A stretch of 64,000 nucleotides of DNA from Ephydatia muelleri (taxonomy: Eukaryota; Porifera; Demospongiae; Spongillida; Spongillidae): positions 10,959,956-11,023,955 of the forward strand of contig JABACO010000007.1 in NCBI GenBank assembly GCA_013339895.1, given 5' to 3'. Shown in pieces: positions 59,901 through 64,000 of this stretch; position 1 is the first letter of the stretch; each line of letters starts with the position of its first letter. The position numbers were made by a program, and so were the translations under genes. Below the pieces are notes generated by a model that saw only the letters and a list, made by a program, of their open reading frames with translations, was not told the DNA's origin and made no database searches.

Positions 59901-60491
59901 GCTAGTTGATCTATTTACTCAGTTAAAGGTAGAGGGCAATTGTCATTTGTATGCAGTGTGTACTGGTATACCAACCACGTATTTTGTATTACCATTTACC
60001 AATATGTAAAATTCTCAATTTTTAGATGCCATCACAGCTACCTTGAATGAATGTGATCATGGCAATATATTTCAGTCTACCAAATCTGCACGTGATAAGT
60101 GGCGGGCCATAGGCTGGGAACTAGGCTTTACCAGTGATGAACTGGACTCCATTGTTCGTGAACCTGGACGGAATGGGGATGAGGACTATTATGAGGCCAT
60201 GTTAAAGAGATGGTTAGACTGGGCACCACCCAACCACACTCCTCCATCCCTCCAAAGTCTGTTATCAGTTCTTCGTGCTGTAGGCAAAGAGAGACAAGCA
60301 AATGATCTTGCAACAAAGTACAAAGTACGTAGATGCACTTTGCTCAGTGTGTTTGTTACTACATGCTGAAGTTCCATTTCTGTATTGTGATTTATTTCCT
60401 TCTCTTTTCCTCCCTGCCCTAGGTCACAGTTTCCACACATGACACACCTCCAACCTCAACTTCTAGACGGCCTGCCTGTTGTTGCTTGTAA
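33094..60491 (+). CDS. Roco-type protein: ankyrin repeats, Roc GTPase, COR-like region, Death domain (probably frameshifted)
   Basis: Exons: 33094-33167, 33744-33842, 35466-35570, 37294-37383, 38755-38853, 40301-40405, 41918-42016, 43454-43552 (one ankyrin repeat each), 51992-52246 (last ankyrin repeats plus P-loop GDSGAGKST), 57504-57554, 58232-59827 (G3 motif DLAGH, G4-like GTHAD, then COR-like), 60026-60324 (Death domain, RDKWRAIGWELGFTSDELD) and 60423-60491 (end). All splice phases agree. The order matches the C-terminal part of DAPK1-type proteins without a kinase in view. Roc-COR would be a nucleotide-dependent switch, ankyrins a protein-binding platform, and the Death domain a partner for apoptosis or innate-immune adaptors; these roles come from the family. 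A one-base frame change is needed near 58630 between the Roc and COR parts, so this allele may be inactive or the base miscalled. Confidence 0.85.
33182..33358 (+). repeat. 24-bp intronic minisatellite, array 1 (~7 units)
   Basis: The core ATGGTACTATCTCCATCCC is repeated with few changes. The first unit has an extra GTCGGTCCC variant. Confidence 0.9.
33744..33842 (+). other. Ankyrin-repeat exon 1 (99 bp)
   Basis: TTCAG acceptor and GTAAGT donor, phase 0 at both ends, 33 codons. It encodes LLMMACRYGHAEVVRMLLSA, the two helices of one ankyrin repeat. The exon equals exactly one repeat, so exon duplication adds a whole repeat without disturbing the frame. Confidence 0.9.
34620..35085 (+). repeat. 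24-bp intronic minisatellite, array 2 (~19 units)
   Basis: The same core, with CCACCCC and TATTTCC variants interspersed. Confidence 0.9.
35466..35570 (+). other. Ankyrin-repeat exon 2 (105 bp)
   Basis: 35 codons. It differs from exon 1 by a six-base insertion (ACATGT) near the end that adds two residues before the terminal turn. The same insertion is in the exon at 40301, so those two share a more recent ancestor or conversion event. Confidence 0.9.
36365..36915 (+). repeat. 24-bp intronic minisatellite, array 3 (~22 units)
   Basis: The longest array. Near the end one unit has an extra G (GTCATGGGTAC), which shifts the phase. Confidence 0.9.
37294..37383 (+). other. Ankyrin-repeat exon 3 (90 bp, shortened)
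   Basis: 30 codons. The last turn (ND..) is lost and replaced by KK before the donor. Phase 0 is kept, but the repeat is three residues short of the 33-residue norm. Confidence 0.9.
38150..38375 (+). repeat. 24-bp intronic minisatellite, array 4 (~9 units)
   Basis: The same core, with one CCAACTC and one GTGATGG variant. Confidence 0.9.
38755..38853 (+). other. Ankyrin-repeat exon 4 (99 bp)
   Basis: The most diverged of the seven at its start (YGKSELMRACENGHAEVV). Standard length and splice sites. Confidence 0.9.
39640..39920 (+). repeat. 24-bp intronic minisatellite, array 5 (~11 units)
   Basis: The same core. Variant order is close to the first half of array 3. Confidence 0.9.
40301..40405 (+). 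other. Ankyrin-repeat exon 5 (105 bp)
   Basis: Starts like exon 3 (NGESSLMMACWHGHAE) and ends like exon 2 with the two-residue insertion. This mosaic suggests unequal exchange or gene conversion between units. Confidence 0.9.
41195..41540 (+). repeat. 24-bp intronic minisatellite, array 6 (~14 units)
   Basis: The same core, with GTAATGG and ATCTTCA variants. Confidence 0.9.
41918..42016 (+). other. Ankyrin-repeat exon 6 (99 bp)
   Basis: Standard 33-codon repeat, YGDSSLMMACRYGHAEVV, with donor ATG|GTAAGT. Confidence 0.9.
42765..43065 (+). repeat. 24-bp intronic minisatellite, array 7 (~12 units)
   Basis: The same core, with alternating CCACCCC and CCATCCC units, so a 48-bp higher-order period is present in part. 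Confidence 0.9.
43454..43552 (+). other. Ankyrin-repeat exon 7 (99 bp)
   Basis: Standard repeat, DGWSSLMMACRNGRAEVV, with R in place of the usual H in the GHAE turn. It is followed by an 8.4-kb intron before the next exon at 51992. Confidence 0.9.
44892..45335. repeat. Diverged relative of the long foldback element (single arm), copy A
   Basis: Shares the order CGCTAAAACTCC...AACGG, CTTCCTATTTTCTAC, GGGTCTTGCACTTGC, CTGATACCCCAC, GTCATAACTTTCGGCAGGAG, GGGTCCTACAGCTATTGATT and GAGATACAGGTGTGCAAAGC with one arm of the elements at 10738 and 31048. Many substitutions separate them. The leading part (TGGCTCAAATAGGAATGGTG onward) is shared only with the copy at 47310. Confidence 0.75.
45770..46360. 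repeat. CA-rich tandem module, array 1
   Basis: Units alternate CA runs with ACTGGGCTTGTACCACTTGC, GACTTTGGGTTCTTATT and CAAATCGTACATGTGCA-like blocks. About five diverged units of ~110-160 bp are present. Confidence 0.8.
46381..47280. repeat. 38-bp minisatellite (~23 units)
   Basis: Unit core GGCTGGTGGAATGGACTGTA followed by GTGGAGGGCTGATGGAGA, with GAAG/GGAG and GGGGGG/GGAGGG variants. Two isolated partial units lie at about 44830-44890. The array ends at an inverted half-unit (CATTCCACCAGCTTCTCCAT, near 47283). Confidence 0.92.
47300..48140. repeat. Duplicate of the 44892-45960 module, copy B
   Basis: The same succession as 44892-45960: the foldback-related arm, a TGCATGAATATTAATCACTT segment, AACATGCACTACGCACTTGC and then CA-rich units. 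A ~400-bp stretch present in copy A (about 45400-45690) is reduced here. The two copies flank the 38-bp minisatellite. Confidence 0.85.
47940..49000. repeat. CA-rich tandem module, array 2
   Basis: The same ACTGGGCTTGTACCACTTGC and GACTTTGGGTTCTTATT blocks as 45770-46360, continuing in more diverged units to about 48,960. Confidence 0.8.
48168..48296 (+). repeat. ~128-bp direct repeat, copy 1
   Basis: Runs from ATGGCTGGTTCTCTGTACAT to TTCTACTTGCATGA and includes GTGAAATAAAACTGTCTTAT. It is repeated at 49171-49303 with a handful of changes. Confidence 0.85.
49171..49303 (+). repeat. ~130-bp direct repeat, copy 2
   Basis: The partner of 48168-48296, followed by GGGGAGGGTGATATGG. Copy 1 has an A-rich insertion before the same GGGGAGGGTGATATG, which confirms shared origin. 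Confidence 0.85.
49390..49671 (+). repeat. Dispersed fragment of the ankyrin unit with minisatellite array 8
   Basis: From GGGCAGACTGCATCTCC through about 7 minisatellite units to TCAGTCTGACATTATCA and CATCCCACTGCA. It then breaks at a hAT-like insertion and resumes at about 50446. The ankyrin exon itself is absent, so this is a partial eighth unit. Confidence 0.9.
49672..50445. mobile_element. hAT-like non-autonomous element inside the dispersed ankyrin unit
   Basis: Ends GCGGCGGATCCAGG and CCTGGATCCGCCACTG are terminal inverted repeats. The flanking CACTGCA occurs on both sides (7 bp) and restores the ankyrin-unit sequence when the element is removed. The interior has G and C homopolymers, a CTGGGGCAAAGCCCCAG hairpin and a CA run at about 50210. 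GGCGGATCCAG-type ends with 8-bp duplications are typical of hAT MITEs. No transposase frame is present. Confidence 0.85.
50446..50705 (+). repeat. Remainder of the dispersed ankyrin unit
   Basis: Continues the unit from the target site through GTGTGGTAACCATGGTAACA to CATAATGAGTCATTG. It stops before the exon-proximal TCATATCTTCATCTCTTCAG, so no ankyrin exon is kept. Confidence 0.9.
50706..50815 (-). repeat. Inverted fragment of the 44940/47380 module
   Basis: Read on the minus strand it matches the GGGTCAG...AAAATGAAAAGTGGCTA and AAAATGCTTCACATTTGAAT stretch of the copies at 44940 and 47380. It directly abuts the broken ankyrin unit. Confidence 0.75.
51301..51432 (-). pseudogene. Unrecognised coding relic
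   Basis: The minus strand reads FVRKLSAKN, a stop, then AEYIVNYFPEWPEAEPIIK and an acidic DKENDWDDDLFPS. The composition and the single TGA (a likely former W) suggest a decayed exon. I do not recognise the family and found no partner exon. Confidence 0.35.
52381..52652 (+). pseudogene. Truncated 3' end of a LINE-type retrotransposon, copy 1
   Basis: Encodes SATAAAEATG, NDPKCTELGWLCVPMVVETY and a tail with LNLICANATVVLSRIAP, ending in a stop. It corresponds to the last ~90 residues of the second copy at 53065. The missing 5' part is usual for LINE insertions. It lies 135 bp into the Roco intron. Confidence 0.7.
53065..53768 (+). pseudogene. Truncated 3' end of a LINE-type retrotransposon, copy 2
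   Basis: Pieces read DKARLLSVSSLHAASWL, then a CxxC...HxxxHxxxC zinc-binding-like segment (CALC, GHHAATC), VVTRYNMIRD, TRPADILLPNW, AVLDVSITSPLNP, then NDPKCSDLGWVCVPMVIETY and a terminal LNLHLVRGNATA block. Reverse-transcriptase-encoded proteins of many invertebrates end this way. The zinc segment followed by a PADI..P/D.S pattern suggests a restriction-type endonuclease, but that is inference. Frameshifts and a stop (53666-53668) show it is dead. Confidence 0.7.
53840..56076 (-). mobile_element. Decayed piggyBac-like element with CTACAAGTGCC ends
   Basis: CTACAAGTGCC at 53840-53850 and its reverse complement at 56066-56076 enclose 2.2 kb. Inside both ends are several copies of AGGTTTACCTAA or its complement (about 53885-53930, 55805-55816, 56029-56058), as subterminal repeats. 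The target duplication is unclear: AAT is present on both sides and no TTAA is seen. Confidence 0.65.
53981..55538 (-). pseudogene. Decayed piggyBac-superfamily transposase
   Basis: In pieces on the minus strand: KFPEVKRMSRRRFRNHLIL, then LSQDRFLFWKKYLKLWPP, then VVDKSMGKSFEDIP (first acidic site), YGDSYLASLQTTKGLL (second) and IEGACSIDAHNHLRQGS (third), followed by WWFRCFCMVL. The order and motifs match the DDE_Tnp_1_7/PGBD-type catalytic domain. Several frame changes and stops separate the pieces. It differs clearly from the intact piggyBac transposase at 61610. Confidence 0.7.
56192..56894. mobile_element. hAT-like MITE rich in AACCGGTT motifs
   Basis: Ends GGCTTGAAACC and GGTTTCAAGCC are inverted repeats, and AGTGACA lies beside each (7 bp, offset by one base on the right). 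Both subterminal zones are packed with variants of AACCGGTT (about 56216-56330 and 56740-56870). It is typical of short non-autonomous hAT-type elements. No transposase frame was seen. Confidence 0.75.
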
Positions 60492-61048
60492 TCAGCGTTC
60501 ATTGTATGGTGTGTATAAGTGCTGTACTCTGTTAAAGTTCGCCATTACAAAATGATTAATTAATAAGTTAGCAGCCCGGACTGCACCCCTTAACACCCTC
60601 CCATCCCATCCCCATTGTGGTACGGGGATGAGCATGTTAGATCAACAGGTTAAAGACTCAGCATAACATAAAGCCGCACATGAGATGTGTATTGTACATG
60701 TATGCGATGTATGTACACACGTGACGTATACCTGCGTGCAGACATGAATGTATGTCTCACCTCAACAAAGTGCAGTCTCAGCACCAAATCTTCACTCGTG
60801 AACTGATCATGAGAGGCTTGAGAGATGGATACAGGCTCCATTGGAATAATTTAAATGCAGTACATTTTCCAAGAAACTAAAGATATGACGCGCCGCTTAT
60901 TTGAACACATCGTAGATTTTCGGCCCGATACAATTTTGAATCTACACCGCTTTATAATTACACACATGAAAAGAACATAAAGTAAACAGTCTAATCTTCT
61001 GACTCATCAAACAAAATAGATTTGCAAAACAAACGCAGGTTTTAATCG
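60492..61048. other. Intergenic gap between the Roco gene and the piggyBac element
   Basis: Follows the stop of the Roco gene. No clear AATAAA signal and no other gene was identified. Confidence 0.4.
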
Positions 61049-61094
61049 TGGTACAACAGTTTCCGTTTGTAATGACAAACGGAAACTGTTATTG
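61049..61094. repeat. Hairpin abutting the piggyBac left end
   Basis: ACAGTTTCCGTTTGT and ACAAACGGAAACTGT face each other with a 4-base loop, then ATTG and the TTAA target. Together with GTACAA just outside and the element's own GTTGTAC, the inverted symmetry extends over the insertion site. Confidence 0.8.
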
Positions 61095-61112
61095 TTAAGT
61101 TGTACGGGCCTA

Positions 61113-61132
61113 TTGTCACCAAATGGTGACAA
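61113..61132. promoter_or_regulatory. Left subterminal palindrome
   Basis: A TTGTCACCAAATGGTGACAA palindrome 14 bp inside the left end. The same 16-bp core recurs at 63908, and with an A-to-T change in the centre at 63877. This makes it a likely transposase-binding site by analogy with piggyBac internal repeats. Confidence 0.65.
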
Positions 61133-61609
61133 TAAGGCATACCTTTTCATTACTATTTATACTATGAGTTTGGAAAATGTTGAGTTCTTTGTACTTATAA
61201 TTTTCAACACATACAAGATGATCTTTTAGTACTGCAAAAATTGAGGCAGTATCTATTTCCAATCAAACACAGTAGATAAACAAAGTTAAACTTGATGGAA
61301 AAAAAAAGTTGAAATCTTCCTATCAGTAATGCTTATAATGAAGTATCTCTATTGATTGAAATTTTGAAGCTATATGCCACATAACGGTTAGAGAATTTAC
61401 TCTGTTTGGCAGCTTGGAAACCTATTTTATTTCATCTGACTATATTATGAACACAGGAACAATCAAGACAAATTTACATGTTCCAAGCTGTGCATAGATA
61501 AAAAAATTCATACCCCAACATAAACAATTCATAGCCCACAACCTAATTGGGAATTTAATTCATTTAATCGAAATACTCATATTACGGTCAAACAGCCCTT
61601 GCCAAAGGA

Positions 61610-63607
61610 ATGTCGAAGCAAGACATTAGAGTTGGTCATTCTGTATGGGTTTATGCCAAAATTTTTGACAGCGACAGAGAGGTGGAAAAATGGAGTGAGA
61701 GAAACTTTGGAGCTCGTGGGGGGAACACTATGCTGTTAGGAAAAGTCAAAGAAATGTTTAGTTCCACCGATTTTGTTGTCTATTTTCCTTATGACAGTAC
61801 AGAAATGGAAGTCGGCAAGAAACATATTCATGTACTAACTGACAGCTATGAGATATGGCAGAGGCATTTTGTGCGTAAGATACCGAAAGGTCAGAGGTCA
61901 CGTGCGGAAGCGGCAGTAAGCAGCGGAACTGATTCAGGCAGCGACGATGAGATCGAACAGGAAGAAGGAGAAGAGCAGGAAGAAATGGATAGTTCTAACC
62001 CCATAACCTCTGCTAGTAACGTTCTACCTTGGGTTTTTGAGCCAATACTTGAAGACCCCCGCTCGGTGATGTACCCCAGTATCAAGCCAAAACTTCGGTG
62101 TGGTGAGCTTCAGTATAACGACAGCTCAGTTGATACCTCACTGATTTGGATTTTATTTACAAAATACTTTCCTATTGCTTTTGCCGAAGAGTGCATCATT
62201 CCTCAGACAAATTTGGCAGCTGAGCTTGATGACGAGTGGACAAGTCCGTTAACCATTGGTGAATTTCTGACTTTTCTTGGAGCTATTTGCTTTATGATAT
62301 GCTACCCTTTGGGTGGTAGTCGTCGTCGTTATTGGCATTGGATGGGTGATGAAATATTTCCTGCAGCTAATTTAGGACGGTTTATCCAGTGGAGAAGGTT
62401 TGAACTGATTTGTAAGTATCTAACTCTTGGAAACAATGGACTACCAAATGATAAGCTGCGGTACTGGCGTGAATGGTTATTGGCTGTTAAAACATGTTTT
62501 CAGTGTGCCTTGATACCTGGTCGCAACATTATTTTGGATGAATCAATGATCAGAAACAAGAATTTTAAAGCAGCTGATTGTGTTATATACATTAGGCGAA
62601 AGCCTGAACCTTGGGGACACGAGTTATGGACTGTTGTAGATAAGGAAAGTGGCATTTGTACTAATTTTGAATTAAATGAGGGAAAAGAGATTACCCGACA
62701 GCTGAAATACTTTGCAGAGTTTGGGGCTACAACTGCTACTACTCTTCGTTTATTGGAACCCTACTTTGAAAGTCATCGCCTTGTGTTCATAGATTCGTGG
62801 TTTCAATCTGTAAAAACTGCAACTGAATTGAAGAGACGAGGGTTAGACAGCCTTGGTGTTGTGAAGACTGCCCACAAAAACTACCCCCGAGAAGATCTCG
62901 AGGCTAGGTGCATGAATGAGGCTGGTGCAGTAGCTTCTGCACATGTCAATATCCTTGATGATAATGTAGTTCTTCATGCTGTTCAGTGGAGGTCAAGCTC
63001 TCACCATAAGTTAACTCTTCTTTCAACTGCAAGCTCTAGTGCCCCTGCAGGGACACCTTATATTAGACCATGTGGGAAAGAAATACCAAGACCTGATATT
63101 GTAGAATTATGGTATGATTCATATGGAGCAGTTGATGCTTTTAATCATTGTAAAGTAGGTGGTGGTAAGAATGGCTGGGAACATCACTTAAAAGTTCAAG
63201 AACGTCCTAATCTTCCTCTATTTTCTGGAATGATGTCACTTATAGATGCAAATATATATCGAAGCATGGCATACTTCTTTCCACAGGCACATAGTAAAAC
63301 TACCCATGTAGAAATGCGTCAAATGCTTGTCAAAGCACTTCTAATGAATCCATTGACTGTTGTGCTACCAGAAAAAAGGACATTTTCTCAATCTACTGAG
63401 CACAGACCAGCATTTTTCGGTCATGATAAAAGGAAGCGCTGTGTAATGTGTTCACGCAAAGGTCTTGAAAGAGAGACGAGCTTGTCTGATATGTACTGTA
63501 CTTATTGTGGTGTTGACGCTGGTACATTTTGTCGGCATTCAAGTGGTCGCAAATGCTGGGAAGAGCATATTAATAATGGGATTCCATCAAGGAAACGCAG
63601 AAAATGA
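61610..63607 (+). CDS. piggyBac transposase
   Basis: An uninterrupted frame of 665 residues. The N-terminus (1-95) is unusual for the family. It is followed by an acidic low-complexity stretch (about 104-128), then the DDE_Tnp_1_7-type catalytic domain (about 135-560). Catalytic aspartates fit D310 (ILDESM), D395 (FIDSWFQS) and D509 (GAVDAFNH). The fourth conserved acidic position of many piggyBac proteins (three residues later) is N512 here. The C-terminus has a cysteine-rich domain (C611, C614, C630, C633, C641, C649, H643) that binds subterminal DNA in the family. It ends RKRRK, a likely nuclear signal. ATG at 61610 is the first in frame after the 5' untranslated stretch. The gene should excise and insert at TTAA without leaving a footprint; activity is unproven. 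Confidence 0.92.
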   Translation: MSKQDIRVGHSVWVYAKIFDSDREVEKWSERNFGARGGNTMLLGKVKEMFSSTDFVVYFPYDSTEMEVGKKHIHVLTDSYEIWQRHFVRKIPKGQRSRAEAAVSSGTDSGSDDEIEQEEGEEQEEMDSSNPITSASNVLPWVFEPILEDPRSVMYPSIKPKLRCGELQYNDSSVDTSLIWILFTKYFPIAFAEECIIPQTNLAAELDDEWTSPLTIGEFLTFLGAICFMICYPLGGSRRRYWHWMGDEIFPAANLGRFIQWRRFELICKYLTLGNNGLPNDKLRYWREWLLAVKTCFQCALIPGRNIILDESMIRNKNFKAADCVIYIRRKPEPWGHELWTVVDKESGICTNFELNEGKEITRQLKYFAEFGATTATTLRLLEPYFESHRLVFIDSWFQSVKTATELKRRGLDSLGVVKTAHKNYPREDLEARCMNEAGAVASAHVNILDDNVVLHAVQWRSSSHHKLTLLSTASSSAPAGTPYIRPCGKEIPRPDIVELWYDSYGAVDAFNHCKVGGGKNGWEHHLKVQERPNLPLFSGMMSLIDANIYRSMAYFFPQAHSKTTHVEMRQMLVKALLMNPLTVVLPEKRTFSQSTEHRPAFFGHDKRKRCVMCSRKGLERETSLSDMYCTYCGVDAGTFCRHSSGRKCWEEHINNGIPSRKRRK

Positions 63608-63872
63608 CTAGAAATGTTGAATCTACTTTGTTAAAAACAACAGTTGTTTTTGTGCACCTACCTTGTGGTAGCCTTGATAAAACAGTGAATAATGTATTCC
63701 CTCATTATACTTTTCCAACTTTTTCCTTCACTTTGATTTAATATACTATTCATGCCTTTGCATCAGTTAAAAAAAAATTTGTATACTTGTGTTGTCCAAT
63801 CATTCTTCTACTGTTTTGTTCCAGTTTTTACTTAACATTTGCTTGTTTCATAAAGCTATATATCATTAAACT

Positions 63873-63926
63873 TAGTGTCACCATTTGGTGACACTACCTT
63901 TCTTATTGTCACCAAATGGTGACACT
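63873..63926. promoter_or_regulatory. Right subterminal palindrome pair
   Basis: Two palindromes in tandem: GTGTCACCATTTGGTGACAC and TTGTCACCAAATGGTGACAC, 11 bp apart and just inside the right end. The left end has one such site, so the ends are asymmetric, as in active piggyBac elements. Confidence 0.65.
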
Positions 63927-64000
63927 ATACAACTTAACATTATTAAAACGACAAACACTCGGCATGGTGGATAGACATCATGATTAGACCTGTCAACCTT

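Larger units (their letters stand above)
61099..63933 (+). mobile_element. Complete piggyBac element
   Basis: TTAA target duplications lie at 61095-61098 and 63934-63937. The ends are GTTGTACGGG and (reverse complement) GTTGTATAG, so the perfect inverted repeat is short (about 6-7 bp). Subterminal palindromes with the core GTCACCAAATGGTGAC occur once at the left (61115-61130) and twice at the right (63877-63892 and 63908-63923). This resembles the internal inverted repeats of piggyBac elements. The 2.8-kb element carries one intact gene. Both ends plus an open frame suggest recent activity. Confidence 0.92.

Overview
The window is nuclear DNA from a multicellular animal. The genes have many short, phase-matched exons with GT..AG introns, the transposons are typical of metazoans, microsatellites are abundant, and one gene has the ankyrin-Roc-COR-Death architecture seen in animal Roco proteins. 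Compact introns, dense mobile elements and this gene type fit an early-branching marine invertebrate, most likely a sponge. That assignment is inference, because the window has no rRNA, mitochondrial or other taxonomic marker.

Layout. From 1 to 6,500: a foldback element with TA target sites (1293-2361), a diverged ~170-bp tandem repeat, and an unrecognised multi-exon gene whose exon carries about 21 in-frame copies of an 8-residue repeat. From 7,000 to 22,200: two paralogous multi-pass membrane protein genes. The first (8871-9885) is broken; the second (21046-22113) is intact. Each has a 5' exon and an intron whose acceptor AG touches the ATG. Between them lie a long foldback element, a hAT C-terminal relic, large CA/GT arrays in inverted arrangement and a core-deleted Tc1/mariner relic.

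From 24,300 to 32,200: a decayed integrase-plus-Ulp1-protease gene (Ginger/KRBA2-like). One of its introns holds a 5.3-kb two-gene DNA transposon (25225-30553). That transposon has ~144-bp terminal inverted repeats, a transposase-like gene resembling DUF6589 proteins, and a convergent RecQ-type helicase gene. It resembles helicase-bearing Academ (AcademH-like) transposons. A second intron of the host gene region carries a 684-bp foldback element.

From 33,000 to 60,500: one large gene on the plus strand encodes ankyrin repeats, a Roc GTPase, a COR-like region and a Death domain. Seven of its ankyrin repeats are encoded by seven near-identical exons, each inside a tandemly duplicated ~1.5-1.8-kb unit that also contains a poly-C tract and a 24-bp minisatellite of variable length. 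The large introns that follow hold a 38-bp minisatellite, hAT-like elements, two truncated LINE 3' ends and a decayed piggyBac-like element. A one-base frameshift interrupts the Roc region.

From 61,000 to 63,940: a complete-looking piggyBac element (61099-63933) with TTAA target sites, an uninterrupted 665-residue transposase gene and subterminal palindromes.

The most notable items are the helicase-bearing transposon nested in an integrase gene, the ankyrin exon amplification coupled to an intronic minisatellite, the intact piggyBac copy with an N where the family usually has a D, and the duplicated membrane-protein gene pair.
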